This document shows, in pieces, positions 11,382-22,983 of a stretch of DNA of 64,000 nt (positions are counted from its first letter, which is position 1; each line of letters begins with the position of its first letter). The position numbers were made by a program, and so were the translations under genes. The notes beneath the pieces are model-generated. The model had not been told where the DNA came from, did not search any database, and saw only the letters and a program-made list of their open reading frames with translations. The DNA comes from Sporopachydermia quercuum (Eukaryota; Ascomycota; Sporopachydermiomycetes; Sporopachydermiales; Sporopachydermiaceae). The stretch spans positions 496,001 through 560,000 of the forward strand of contig BCGN01000002.1 of the NCBI GenBank assembly GCA_001599295.1, given 5' to 3'.

Positions 11382-13419
11382 AAGGAGTACGANTGTTAAT
11401 GATTGCTGATAACTAGTTTCGTAATTGATATAGTTAATACATTTGAATTAAGAGAAGCAAACAATAGAATAGTAGACTGCAATTATTTGAATTCTGGTAG
11501 AGAGTTATGAATTATGAGTTGTGAACTATGAATGCCGTTGATAGTAGTTTTTTATGTAGTATGCTAGAGAGATAGTGATGGTGGCANAATTCAAAAATGC
11601 CTGCCTGGATTGGAGTTCTATAATTTCATGCTATTTCTTGAGAGTAGTATAATCTGCTGAAATTCTATCTGATTTCGTAAATACGAGAGAGAAATCTAAG
11701 ACTTTATTTAATTAGTGGATGAACTTTGGCAAGCTTAATAGTGGTGAGACTTTCTATTATTATACTACGTTTAATGGAGTTTTATAAGAGTCAAACAGAT
11801 TACGTATGCTATTACATATTCATTAAAAAAAGATTGATAATCTTGACAGTAGTTATTAATTATTCTGACTCCGTCTTGGGTAGACAGAAATCTACGCTTG
11901 CTTTTGGGACAAGCATGAATTAACCACTGCTATATCAATTGTCATACAATTCTTTATTCTGTTAATAAAAGTTGAACCTAAGATAAGGCAGAGAAACGAT
12001 GAAAATAAAGTTGATAAAGGTAGAATCAGTTCATGAGTTTCAGTATTTCGCTACCTTCAGGAGCTGATTCAACTAGCTACAATGCGANCCTACCTCCCAA
12101 ACTTGTTGTCTTACTAAGGATGATCTTAGTTCTTCAAATATATTCATATAAGGAGAAGATCAACTGCTATTTTATGGTCTTATTACATATGACATATTTT
12201 GTTTCTAGTTTCCACTTGTTACCAGAAAGTGCAATTGAGGAAAAATAGAATGAAAAATGTCCTCGCCAGTCCGGAAATTCAGACTAACTGTATTATTTGG
12301 ACTTTGTAGATAACTGATCTAAATAATCTTCATGAATATTTCTCATAGTATCAAACAATTTTATTTTGCAATCTAATGTCTAATATTGATGCTTAAGCCA
12401 GTTCTATGAAATTAGAATTATATTTTCTAGTAGACACTCTTATCCTATTGTTCTGTGTACTGCAGACTCCATTCACACTTTGAATGCAAGCTAGAAAGTC
12501 GTCTGTTGGAAAATTCAAGGAAAATAGTAATTTTAAAACTAGAATTCTTTCGTTATAATCAGTAGATAAGCTGTTAGTCTTTGAAAAGCAGAGAATAATT
12601 TTTAATGTCAACCATTGTTCTCAGTGCTTTCCAGGCNTTAGACTGATAAGCTCGAAAGGCACATTCGGGTTATAAATCTTATTCTGTTAGCGTTATTTAG
12701 GTATAAGGTTTGACTCTTAGTAATAAACTAGATATACTATTTTTCAGTTTAACTGGGAAGAACAAATGGAAATATAGTGGATACATGAATAATGATATTA
12801 CAAGAAATATATTCGTTGGACTTTCTTAACTACACTGAGTTGAAACAGCTAAACTACCATCAACTATTCATATTTTTCTGTTGAGCTATATATCTTTAAG
12901 TCGAACTATTGACTGCTGAATTGAGTTTTATAACCTTATACCGTAGATCCAGAATGGTATTTTAGAATGGAAATCTTCAAACTTTGCTTAGCAACGTTGG
13001 AAACCAGTTGAAGATCGGTTTCTTTTTATCACAATCACAGGATTTTGATACAGAAAAAGGGCTTTATAATTTTGTCAATTAGATTAGATAATGTAAGAAG
13101 TTATTTACATTAATTTACCGGTAAATACTCGGTTGAATTGATCTCTTTTCTTCAAGCCTTTTCCCGTTTAAGATCTTAGAAGCATAGTAAAACAGAGATC
13201 ACATAATCAAAAACTTGCCAGCTATGAAACGGAATAGATCCATCACTTCTGATACATAATATCCGGAAAATTTCTATTACTATAACGATATGAACCTTCC
13301 TACATCTGTATCACATAGATTGTAACCAATTTATCCTCTATCCATTATGGCATATANATACAGAACTTTGATTGAATCAATACTCAAGGATAAATTCCAA
13401 TTTAATAGATGAATCTCAA
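11382..13419. other. Intergenic region between VMA6 and HIT1-like gene
   Basis: This 2.0 kb AT-rich stretch contains only short frames (for example 11726-11923, 12033-12248 and minus 12393-12611), none with a recognisable motif. It holds the VMA6 3' flank and the promoter of the downstream gene. I see no tRNA-like B box. It is long for this otherwise compact region but otherwise unremarkable. Confidence 0.5.
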
Positions 13420-14108
13420 ATGGGGGAAATTAAACAAGAATCTTGTGCATTTTGTTCTCAGNCTTCTAAGTATAAGTGCCCTAAATGCAATGCGAGATAG
13501 TATGTAATTATCCATTATCATAGCATTGCTTGATTTTCATGCTTTTACTGAATTCTTTCAATAAAAAAGTGTACTTTTTAACTGAAATGTACTATTGAGT
13601 GCAAACAGCTTGTTTTGGTTGTTCTGGTTATTCATATTATCCAATGCCTCCTATACTAACTTCATTACTCTCTAGTTGCTCCTTAGGATGCTACAAATCA
13701 CCTAATCATGTCCATAGCGAACCAACAGATTTAACCCCCCAGGAAGCTGGAAATAACGAATCAGCCGACATCATTTTACAGTCAGTTAATAGTATCCTAA
13801 ATACAACACAAGAGGATACAAGCATTGCACCAGAGAATAACAAATATGCGAAGCTCTTAGAAGATGATCAAATAAAGTATTTACTGAAATTCCCTAGTGT
13901 TCAGTTTCATTTGGCTACTATCTACAAATTTTTATCTGACAGTAAGATAACGAGCCAATCATCTTCTCTGGGTAGAAGAGAATTTGCAAAGAAGAAGTTA
14001 AACGAACTACGACTAGGAGGAAGCGAAGAGAATGAAGCAGTAGAAGAATTTGCTTGTAGAGTTTTAGATCTACTAGAGCAGACAGGTAAAGATAAAGACT
14101 TTGCTTGA
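13420..14108 (+). CDS. HIT1: HIT-type zinc-finger protein, box C/D snoRNP assembly (2 exons)
   Basis: Hit1/ZNHIT3 proteins help assemble box C/D snoRNPs with Rsa1 and the R2TP chaperone. Exon 1 (13420-13499) codes MGEIKQESCAFCSQ and onward to NAR. The intron (13500-13675, 176 bases) has donor GTATGT, branch TACTAAC and acceptor TAG, and exon 2 runs 13676-14108. Splicing rebuilds the zf-HIT knuckle: Cys 9, 12, 20, 23, 28 and 32, with histidines at 38 and 40 (KYKCPKCNARYCSLGCYK). The product is 170 residues, close to yeast Hit1 (about 164). The remainder is helical and ends in an ARG/GLU/LEU-rich segment, as in Hit1. One N leaves residue 15 undefined. The gene is convergent with the SMP-30 gene, with 43 bases between the stops. 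The choice of HIT1 over another zf-HIT protein rests on size and layout. Confidence 0.85.
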
Positions 14109-14151
14109 GTATACGAGTCAGGAACGGGAAACTGTATCAAAGCTATGCCAA

Positions 14152-16146
14152 TCATTTGGCATATTTTGATACATCACCTTTCCAGATAGGCTTCCTTTTC
14201 CCTTTCAACCCAGGTACTTTGATTCTGAATAAACAACCGGAGAAATCAGCTTCTCCACCTTCAGGACATCTGAATCCCTTTTCCATGTGATTTTCATGGC
14301 CAGTGGTAAAGAAAGCTTCATCTAAATCTTTTCCTGCTATTTCTGCACATGTAATAGGTCCCGGAGGTAACTGGAATTTCTCCAATACGTTACCATCGCG
14401 GGTTACTCTAATTGCTGAACCTGTTGAATAAACAGCTAGAATGAATTCGTCATTATCAGTAAGGACCAAACCGTCAGGACCAGCTAGATTATATGTTAGT
14501 TATTGAAGGGGAGAATAATAATCATATTTGATAATATTTGATTCCTAATAGATGTAACTCAAGTTGATGTGAAGTAATGTGTAATAAATTGATAACGCAA
14601 TGTTTTATGCTACTCTTTAATCCTTCACAGTGTTCCGTATCCAATATCTTGACCATAATTTAATACAATACGTACGGTCTGCATATTGAGAGAACAGTCT
14701 TGGTATATTGATGAATTCCCGTTTATTAGATAAATCTCCTTTAGAAGCATCATAATCATAGGCATAAACAATACCTGCAGCTGAGTCTACCATCAGCGCC
14801 GTTTTCTTGTCGCTGAACCAAGTAATGGTATTAGGAATTGGAATGTTCTTGATCTTTGTTGTTATTGTAAGATCATTCTCAAGACGATAATATTGACCTA
14901 TTTAAGAATAGTTAGTATATGATAAAAAAGAAGACGATGCATGTTGATGGTACAACCGCGTGTAACATGTTTTATAATGCTACAGCACAATTAGGAACCT
15001 TCAGATGAGCGTACTGAGATTATCCGCATATAGTTAGATTACGCCGATCTAATTGCTAACGAAATGATTTACTTAGATATTATTATTTTGTTTTGACAGT
15101 CATATCAACCCAGCGGNATAACTCAATGAATAAATGCGAATAGAAAACCCTCAACAGGCATTGATAACGATTCAAAATAGCTTTTAGCACACTGCAGTAG
15201 AAGCCCTATCTAATCGCTAACTAATAAACAAATTTCCTTCTATCAGATCTCTTAAATCAAATCATCAACTTGAATTATCATATTCTGCACTTACCACATG
15301 CAGTTGTTTCTTGTCCAAACCTAACAATTGTTAGAAAACTCATTCTATACCATAAAGAACGGAAAACATACAATTAGACGTAATCTGCCAAATTATGATC
15401 AATACTTACGTTCTCATAGTACCAACCCAAAAGTTGCCTGTAGGATCAATACCTCCGTCATTAGCTCTAATCTCGAGTTAGTTCCAATTCCATATTAGAA
15501 AGCTTTACGGTAAATTTAGGTTCTCTGGTATTAAATTCAAGTATGCCTTACTCAGACTGAAATGTCAGCATTGTCCCTTACCTCATATCACTTCAATTTG
15601 TTAGTAGACATCATCAAACATTTGTATTCACAGTCACCTCCGGTCTATTCTTCTTATTTAGACACTCTACTTACTTTGGATTTTCATCTGATTCAAACTT
15701 GGCAATATAATCAACATCAATAATCTTGTCTTTTTCCTCCCTCAAATCAATAATCCCGAAACCAAATTGAGCACCGGCAATGAATACACCAGGAATATCT
15801 GTCAGTGCTAATACGCCAATATGATCCTCTATGTTAAACACAGTATAACTGTCAGTCACACTCTTTTCTTCATCAGCAGCATAAACAGTATTGGATGTGT
15901 TGGGTAGTTTGATTCTTTGAACTTTTTTCTCAACAATATCAACCCAATATAAATGATTAGTTCTATAATCAAAAATTGGACCTTCTCCAAGCGTATTATT
16001 ACACCTGATCAGAGGCTACAACTTGTTAGTAGGTTTTCACTACGGAGGAAGAAGATTACAAGAAGTTTTGAATCCTGTCTGAGCTGCGTATTCACAAATA
16101 CCAATCATACCTTATCTTGCATTATTGTTTTGAAATGAGGTGTCAT
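14152..16146 (-). CDS. SMP-30/gluconolactonase family protein (6 exons)
   Basis: This is a six-bladed beta-propeller of the SMP-30/gluconolaconase/LRE family, metal-dependent lactone hydrolases. I infer exons 16111-16146, 15675-16015, 15410-15466, 15295-15320, 14676-14897 and 14152-14483. Donors are GTATGA, GTAAGT (three times) and GTACGT, and each acceptor follows a CTAAC-type branch site. Phases agree throughout and give 337 residues, normal for the family. Metal ligands are recognisable: Glu 23 in LGEGPIFD, Asn 176 in IPNTITWFSD and Asp 231 in PGPDGLVL. The substrate-side ANDGGIDPTGNFWVGTM motif starts near residue 127. The physiological substrate cannot be deduced. Two exons are very small (26 and 57 bases), so automated gene callers may break this gene up. 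The exact acceptor of exon 3 is the least certain junction. Confidence 0.85.
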
Positions 16147-16898
16147 TTTGAAGGTGGTGGTAGAAATAGACCTACAGATGGTCCGAGTGATGGATTATTA
16201 GAAGAGAGGTTGGCTTTATAACGCTAGATTAGGCCAGAAGACGAGTTGATACTAGGAAAACAAATTCGCATCCATCTAAAAAATGAAAACAAATTCCTCA
16301 TGCAAAAACTTAACAATGAAATAAATGGAAACGTAAACGAGATAAAGAGATTGTTTATCGGAAAGATAGTTCAAGTGAGAGTAAGTGATAAATCGAAGGA
16401 AGAGATGAGAAAAAAGTCTAGAGAAAGGCTAATCGAAATGAGAATAAAGTTGGAAGTAAAGAGTAGAGTTTGACTAAGATAAGTTGCAATAATATGGCAC
16501 TAATAATTGCCCAAAGAAACAAGAACAAAGTTCAAAAACTGTAACTGCATTATAAAACCTTAACCTTATAACCGAACCTTATCTGTATCAACATAGAATG
16601 ATAAAGCCATTCAAATAATTCTATGACAGACTTGATGTTAATTCTGGCCTATTAGTGATGTATTTCACGTTAAATTCCCTCCAATGATCATTTCTGCATC
16701 TATCAAAGACTGTCTTCGAGCAGGAATGCTTTTTCAGCCTCCATATCACAACTATATGTATCTACTTGAGTATCCTACAGATAGTATATTACGTTACTTA
16801 CATACCATATTGCAAATTAGTATTTTTTCATATTATCCCTAGGAAAACAATCCAGTTTAGCCATTAATTAAAATAAATCAATCCAATCCAATCCAATG
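16147..16898. other. Intergenic region, SMP-30 promoter side
   Basis: These 750 bases lie between the start of the SMP-30 gene and the 3' end of the coiled-coil gene. A plus-strand frame at 16246-16473 begins at TTG and is rich in Lys and Arg because the strand is A-rich. I do not consider it a gene. Confidence 0.5.
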
Positions 16899-18368
16899 TC
16901 AATCAACCCCTAATGCAGAGTAGATAAGCTTATTCATGCCTTCATCTTCTCCATAGTATCCCAATAAGATATTCAACAAGCTCATCTGTGAATAAATTTT
17001 TATTGTTGTAGTGTATCTTTGTAAATTTATACTTATTCCACAGTTTTCATTAACTTTTAGGTTTCCAACTACTCCTTCTTTCCTATCCTGCTTACCGGCT
17101 TTACTAACATTCTCTTTTCCATCCCATGCATCCTCCATTATCTTGTGTATTGTGAAGCTTCTTGTTTTAATACTTTGACGTGTCTTCTGAACTGAGCTTG
17201 CTTTATTACTCGAAGCTGTTCTAAAAGCATTACCTCTAGTTTTGGGTATATTCAAACCTAAAAGATTTTCATTTTGTTTCAAAACTCTATTTTCATGTAC
17301 CAGCGAGGCGTTCTGTTTCTTCAATGATTCAATGTAAAACATATTGTCAAATATCTGTCTCTCCAAACTCTGAATTTCTTCCCTTAAATCGCTATTGCTA
17401 ACAGTATTTAATTCTAGAACTCCAAGTTCTTCAGCAAGTGTCTTTCCTTGATTGTTCAGTGAATCCACTGAGTCATTGAAGCTTTCACCAAGAACAGCAA
17501 AGGAATTCTCATTACTAGTTAATTCTCCCAAGGAAACTGAGCTAGAGTTTGCAAAGCTCTCTCTTGAAACTGAAGCACTTAGTCTTTCAATCTCATCTTG
17601 AAGAATGTTACTCAATGATACAGCTTCGTTAAGTTTGCTAANCAATACTCTATTCTTCTCTCTTTCAATCTTTACTGTTTCCTGAAGTTCTTTGATGTTT
17701 TGTTCCAAATAGTATTTTTCTACTGTAGCTTCTTTTATTAAATCATCAATATCATTTGGCTTCTTTCCTTGGGCATTCAGAATTCTTTCTAACTCATTGT
17801 TCAGTCTTATTATCTCCTGTTCCATATTGAATGCTTCTTCCCTTGATGTGATTCTCTCTTTATGTTCTTGCGACTCTTTTTCCCTTAATGAACAATTCAG
17901 CAGTTTCATTTGATCTTGCAAATCATCAATTTCTTTACTACTTGCTGCCAGCAATTGATCTTTCGTTACCAGGAAAGATTCAAGCGTTTGAAGCTCTTGT
18001 TGGGACAGCTCAAAACTTTTCTGCATTTTGATCAATTTTGACTCCAATTGTTTGTTTTCCAAATTCTTCTGATCTATCACATCTTTGAAAGTTTTCAAGT
18101 CTTCTTGGATCTGATCGACTGTGATAAAAGAAGCGCTGATCTGAGATTTGTCATGAAACTCATTGCCATTGCTCGAATTCGAATTCATTGAAGAGTTACT
18201 TGTTTTCCCCGATGATCCATTGCTTGACATAGAATCATCAGACACGCCCGACCATTCAGCATCAGAACTACTACAAACAAATAGCTTATCATTATCGTTT
18301 TGGTTCATAAAACAAAAACTTTTCTGAACTGAAATATGAGTATTTGGATGATTAACCGATTGATTCAT
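16899..18368 (-). CDS. Coiled-coil protein of unknown function
   Basis: A 489-residue open frame starts at an ATG and was not recognised as a member of a named family. Residues 1-80 are Ser/Asn-rich and low in complexity. Residues from about 85 to 265 form a long predicted coiled coil with regular Leu/Ile heptads (LENKQLESKLIKMQKSF, MEQEIIRLNNELERI). A second coil lies near 325-375 (LREEIQSLERQIFDNMFYIE). A basic stretch with TRGNAFRTASSNK and TRQSIKTRSF follows near 380-410 and could be phosphorylated. The C-terminal 60 residues are more hydrophobic (MSLLNILLGYYGED). The layout resembles cytoskeletal or spindle-pole scaffold proteins, but that is only a resemblance. The length, ATG start and lack of stops make it very likely a real gene. 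Confidence 0.8.
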   Translation of the reverse strand: MNQSVNHPNTHISVQKSFCFMNQNDNDKLFVCSSSDAEWSGVSDDSMSSNGSSGKTSNSSMNSNSSNGNEFHDKSQISASFITVDQIQEDLKTFKDVIDQKNLENKQLESKLIKMQKSFELSQQELQTLESFLVTKDQLLAASSKEIDDLQDQMKLLNCSLREKESQEHKERITSREEAFNMEQEIIRLNNELERILNAQGKKPNDIDDLIKEATVEKYYLEQNIKELQETVKIEREKNRVLXSKLNEAVSLSNILQDEIERLSASVSRESFANSSSVSLGELTSNENSFAVLGESFNDSVDSLNNQGKTLAEELGVLELNTVSNSDLREEIQSLERQIFDNMFYIESLKKQNASLVHENRVLKQNENLLGLNIPKTRGNAFRTASSNKASSVQKTRQSIKTRSFTIHKIMEDAWDGKENVSKAGKQDRKEGVVGNLKVNENCGISINLQRYTTTIKIYSQMSLLNILLGYYGEDEGMNKLIYSALGVD

Positions 18369-19355
18369 CTTGTAGATGAGTTACTTCATGGACTCACTGT
18401 TAACTGATGGATATCTTGTAAATTTGCGACTCACTGTCTCTATTTTCTTTTTTCTTTATTTAATTTTCAATGCGTATTTTCTTGCTGCTATCAGAACCAC
18501 TACTAGTAACTTCAATTGAATTTTGTAAATGTCCTGCTGAATGACATGGTCGTACCTCACTCACACCTTGGTACACTCTTTGCAATTCCAATCACTATCT
18601 TTTGTTTTCAGTAGCTAATATTTTCCACAATATTCCTTTTAAAACAACTATGTACAAACCAAGCTTCTGAAGATCAACTTTCCGCTTAACAAACGATGAT
18701 CATCGAACCAATCTTGAGCATTTATCATCGCTTCTCCATTTGTTTTATATCTCATAGTAAATGAAATTTGGATTTCTCGTATTGGATCTCAAAGGAGCAA
18801 GATGTTGATCATTTGCTTAAAAAAGACTATTTAAACCCAATATTGGACGGGTGTTCCAGGATACGTCTAAGAGGGGAGTGCGTGAGATAACACCTATTTC
18901 GCCTCCGCAGTCAGTGACTGAATATACACTATAATTACTGGTCAAACAAGAATATCTCAGTATGGAAACTTTCTCAACTTTATTTGTAACACATCGAAAA
19001 TGTGGGATTTTTTCATCAAACTGGAACTACAGTTGAGAATAGCAGTAGTTGGTTATATAAAGAGAACCATTTACAATTTAATATTAACAAGAGACCACTG
19101 TAATTAGGGGAAGTAATTGAATACCATCATAATAACAGTAAGTTTATATATATCCTAACAGTAAGTTTTGCTCGATTGAATTGATAGGGGAACAGGCATT
19201 CTGATCACATAGCATAGTCATAGATGATGATCGAAGTGCTGATGATCGAAGTTCAAAGTGACTGAGAAGCCCATTGAGTAATGCGTTTAATAGGGTGTAG
19301 TCGCAGGTAATTATTGATATAGTCCTATCTACTAACAACTATCAGAACAATCAAA
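18369..19355. promoter_or_regulatory. Divergent promoter region, coiled-coil gene / EGD2
   Basis: Nearly 1 kb separates two divergent starts. It should include the strong promoter of EGD2, a gene normally expressed with ribosomal proteins. A small minus-strand frame at 19144-19338 covers the EGD2 upstream region and lacks any family resemblance. I could not pick out specific factor sites. Confidence 0.5.
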
Positions 19356-19970
19356 ATGTCTGTCGAAGAAGTTCAAAAGGTCGAAGAAATTGTCGAGGAA
19401 ACTCCTGCCGAAACAGTTGAAGAAACTGAAGAAGCTGAAGCTGAACTTGAAGAAGGAATTGAAGCTGGTGCCGGTGTCACAATTCACTCCAGAAATGAAA
19501 GAAAGGCCAGAAAGCTGATCGCCAAGTTAAACTTGAAGAAGGTTGACGGTATCTCTAGAGTTACTTTTGTTAACTCCAGACAAATTGTCTTTGCTATCAC
19601 CAACCCTGATGTTTACAAGACTCCTTCGGGATCATATGTCGTCTTTGGTGATGCCAAGGCCGAAAACTTGAATGCCAGAGCTCAAGCTGCTCAAAGAATG
19701 GCTGCTCAAGCCAGAACTGCTGGTGCCGCTGGTGCCCTTGGTGAAGAAGACAAGAGCCCTGAATCCATCACTGCTGATCTCCAAAATGCTTCTATTCAAG
19801 ATGCTACTCCAGCTGAGGAAGAAGAAGAAGGTGAAGTTGATGCTACTGGATTAGAAGAAGACGATATCAAGTTGGTCATTGAACAAGCCAGTGTTTCCAG
19901 AGCAAAGGCTGTTGCCGCTCTTAAGAAGAACAATGGTGATTTGGTCAATGCCATTATGGAACTCTCTTAG
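19356..19970 (+). CDS. EGD2: Nascent polypeptide-associated complex subunit alpha
   Basis: NAC alpha binds nascent chains at the ribosome exit together with the beta subunit and prevents mistargeting to the ER. The protein is 204 residues. An acidic N-terminus (about 1-40) is followed by the NAC domain near 45-110 (RNERKARKLIAKLNLKKVDG and VTFVNSRQIVFAITNPDVYK). The linker is Ala-rich, and a C-terminal UBA domain spans 165-203 (EEDDIKLVIEQASVSRAKAV, then ALKKNNGDLVNAIMELS). Codon use is that of a highly expressed gene, with AGA for Arg and AAG for Lys. The end lies 178 bases from the convergent LNP1 stop. Confidence 0.97.
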   Translation: MSVEEVQKVEEIVEETPAETVEETEEAEAELEEGIEAGAGVTIHSRNERKARKLIAKLNLKKVDGISRVTFVNSRQIVFAITNPDVYKTPSGSYVVFGDAKAENLNARAQAAQRMAAQARTAGAAGALGEEDKSPESITADLQNASIQDATPAEEEEEGEVDATGLEEDDIKLVIEQASVSRAKAVAALKKNNGDLVNAIMELS

Positions 19971-20148
19971 GAATACCAAGCGGAGGATTATAATATTATA
20001 ATGTGAAAGTTTATCGGTAAGTGTGTAATATAGCATTAGTTACGGGTAAATTACGAATTTCCTTATGATACAAATTTACGATATATATGCTCTGTAGAAT
20101 AGATTAATAATGTGTTTATGTACCAGAGGTATGCAAGTTGAGATGTAT

Positions 20149-21201
20149 TTATTCAGTAGAGATTTCTAGACTCTGTCTCTGCCGTAAAGTCTTATCGGCA
20201 GAGTCCTCTTTTGATGATAAAGACGATGATACTGTACCTTGGCTGATGCTTGGTAGCTCTATTATCGATACTTCTTGCTCTGTGTCGGTAACGGGACTGG
20301 AATAACCCTCGCGACTAGGCTTAGGACTAACTTCCTCAGGGTTAGATATGTCAGGTGTGATATTTGTATTGGTATCATATAGGGGATTTGCAAGTTCATT
20401 ACTGGTACTTTCTTCTATATCNTCCCTGTTTGTTTCACCTTGAATTCCATTACTTTCATTCGCATTGATATTTAAAAATCCACAATTGGGGCACACATAT
20501 TTTACACTACTTGGAACCTGTCCTGGTGGAGCTAGACCATTATGTGTAAAACACTTAGCACATATCAATGCATATTGTTCTTTACCTGATGGTTCTTCTC
20601 CTAGTATTAAATCAAAAATTCGATCAGTCCAAGTTCGTTGGTAACCACTAAGGTTGAATCCACCCTCAGGGTAGTAAACATTACCATTTTGACCCATCAT
20701 GACTGGATCTAGAGCCATATTCATATTCAATGGTTCGCCGTGAGAATTGATAGCTTCCTCCATTGTCATCGACGGTTTTTCACCAAACCTATCTAGAAGA
20801 GATTTTGTTGATTCAAAGTTTGTAGCTTTCTTCACTTCTTCTATTATTTCTTCTCCAGCTAATTGCAAACTTTGAAGCTTGTCTTCGTTCCAAGTTGTGA
20901 CCTGTCCATAGTAGAGATCAATTATTTTGATTAGGATCCATAAACAAACAGGTACACCGAAAATAATGCCTATATCCTTATAATTCATTTGCTTAAATGA
21001 TTTTGCAGAGAACTTATAGCCACTGACTAAAAGAGTTCCTAAAATTCCATATATAATCAACCTCCTTTTGAATTTCCTGCGCATGTATTTCATTTTTAGT
21101 ATTCTTCTTTCAGTTTTCTCAATTTTCTCTGAAAGATCAACAAGTTTTTTTTCATAGCCTTGGAGGCCTTGTTTCCTCCAAGTGAAATTCCACCAACCCA
21201 T
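20149..21201 (-). CDS. LNP1: Lunapark, ER three-way junction protein
   Basis: Lunapark stabilises three-way junctions of the tubular ER and works against the atlastin-like Sey1. The 350-residue protein begins MGWWNFTWRKQGLQGYEKKL, typical of the family. A short coiled coil follows, then two membrane segments near 48-66 and 78-97. The conserved linker leads to a zinc ribbon near 213-242 with the pairs CAKC and CPNC. Preceding it is YQRTWTDRIFDLILGE, the standard lead-in. The C-terminal 100 residues are polar and Ser/Glu-rich. One N lies at about residue 260. Confidence 0.95.
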   Translation of the reverse strand: MGWWNFTWRKQGLQGYEKKLVDLSEKIEKTERRILKMKYMRRKFKRRLIIYGILGTLLVSGYKFSAKSFKQMNYKDIGIIFGVPVCLWILIKIIDLYYGQVTTWNEDKLQSLQLAGEEIIEEVKKATNFESTKSLLDRFGEKPSMTMEEAINSHGEPLNMNMALDPVMMGQNGNVYYPEGGFNLSGYQRTWTDRIFDLILGEEPSGKEQYALICAKCFTHNGLAPPGQVPSSVKYVCPNCGFLNINANESNGIQGETNRXDIEESTSNELANPLYDTNTNITPDISNPEEVSPKPSREGYSSPVTDTEQEVSIIELPSISQGTVSSSLSSKEDSADKTLRQRQSLEISTE

Positions 21202-22983
21202 TTCTTATGGATATTTAGTATAGATGAATGAGTATAGACCTGAAAAGCAATGTTTCAAAGTATTTTTCAATTAATAAAAAAAAGTTGATGATCAATCGGT
21301 TGGTTAAGCTTTAACAAGTATATAATATGTATGGTGTTTGTAATTGAGAAGATGTCAAAGTGAGTCAGAATAAAGCTATTAAAGAACGTCTTAAATACAA
21401 GTAGCGCCAGAAGTAACTTGAACTAGTTCCTTATATCAAAATTCCTCCAGATTTGAATACAAAGATTGTTCATGGAAGAAATAAATAAAGCATTTCTTAT
21501 TTCAAATCTGTTGATGCTGTCAAAATTCAACTGCAAGTCATGTTGATTTATCTGTTTTAAACATATGGCGTCATAGTGAGACCTTATGTTATTTGTGATT
21601 CGATCGTGATTAGATAAAGGCTTATTTAAGTATCACAAGAACAATTTTGGAAGAGTGTTAGGGGGGTTGTGTGAAGACTGAAACTGAAAGGAATTGAGAG
21701 TGCACGGTTAAAGATAAATGATAGCCACTGATATTAATGATATTAGGTGACGAAAGGTAATCAGGAAAATAAACCCCGAAAAAGTGTAATAGAAAACTGT
21801 CTTTAAAAGCTGGCTGACTTTTGCGAGATAAAATCTAACTTGGCAGCTATCGCAAGCTCGGTTTACATTCTCTCCTATCAGTTGTCTAAACCTTTAATCA
21901 ACTCTTTGATCTACACACTCAAGATTAGCAAGATTAGTAAACAGCTAGAGGTAAGGGCAAAACCTGGCTTACTAAACAATATAATAGGTGAGAGAAGTTT
22001 TCAAAACCTCTTTATAATCTATTCTCAGAACATCACAAGCTATTCAATTGTCACTAATTCTTATCCCAATAATTGAAAAGTTTAGTTTAGAGTATTCTTC
22101 ATAATGTTTGTTCCTGAATAGGCAACTAAAACTTCTGTTTATGACATTTTGAAACCTTCAATCAATCCTCTTTCAATTTGACACATATTCAATTATTAAG
22201 CATTCACCTTCTGTGAATCTCCGACTTACGATATCAACAATAAAATAAAAACACAGTTATGATTTAACTTGATACTTGAGAATTAATATTCGTATCAGAA
22301 AATCACCGAATAGAAACGCTGAAAGTGCTGAATTCCACTAGCAATGTTTAACTTTCCCTAGCCACTCTAATTTATGGTTCACATTCCTTAAATGGTCAAA
22401 GTTTATTTAACATCTCATCTTTAACAAAGTAATAAATACTTCCCTTTCTGCTCTTAGAAAAATCACTAATTGAGATCTGAGACAGATTACCTAGTGTGTG
22501 TTCAACGGCATTGGAGATCATTCCATAAGTCAGATTTTATCCGTTGGTTACAGGTATGTTTCCATCATATGGAGTATTCAAGGAAATTGCTATATAATTC
22601 TTTGAATGAATAATTATTAGTTGATTTAAAAGTGGCAGTGAAATCAATATTTTCCATTATTAGACGAAAACCTTCTTTACTTAGATCTAGTAAAGCTGTT
22701 TCAACAAGTAGCGAGAACACCAGATTGGTTAATTTAATAACTAATTGCAAAATTAAATTGAAAATATGGAGATCTGAGTGTGATATTATTCTCCTAAACC
22801 ACATCTTGAAATGCTATATAAAGAGCTGTAAATCTCCAAGGAATTCAACGTTTATTTCTACGGAGAACTTGAATCGTTATTTCTCATCTTTCTATTTTCA
22901 TCATCAAGGAATTCAAATAAAGTAAGCAGTCAATCTAGAACCAGAATAACTCTTCAAACTTTTTCACGCTTTTATCAATCAAA
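21202..22983. promoter_or_regulatory. Divergent promoter region LNP1 / alpha-factor gene
   Basis: This 1.8 kb stretch separates LNP1 and the pheromone gene. It contains plus-strand frames at 21840-22076 and 22632-22925 that start at TTG or GTG and resemble no family. A TGTTTCA heptamer (complement TGAAACA, the Saccharomyces pheromone response element core) occurs near 22695. A single copy is weak evidence for Ste12 control. Confidence 0.45.
22815..22822 (+). promoter_or_regulatory. Candidate TATA box of the alpha-factor gene
   Basis: TATATAAA lies about 165 bases upstream of the alpha-factor ATG, a normal yeast TATA distance. It is assigned by sequence and position only. Confidence 0.4.

Noticed and set aside
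16246-16473. Plus-strand Lys/Arg-rich frame
   Set aside because: It begins at TTG and its composition simply mirrors an A-rich strand.
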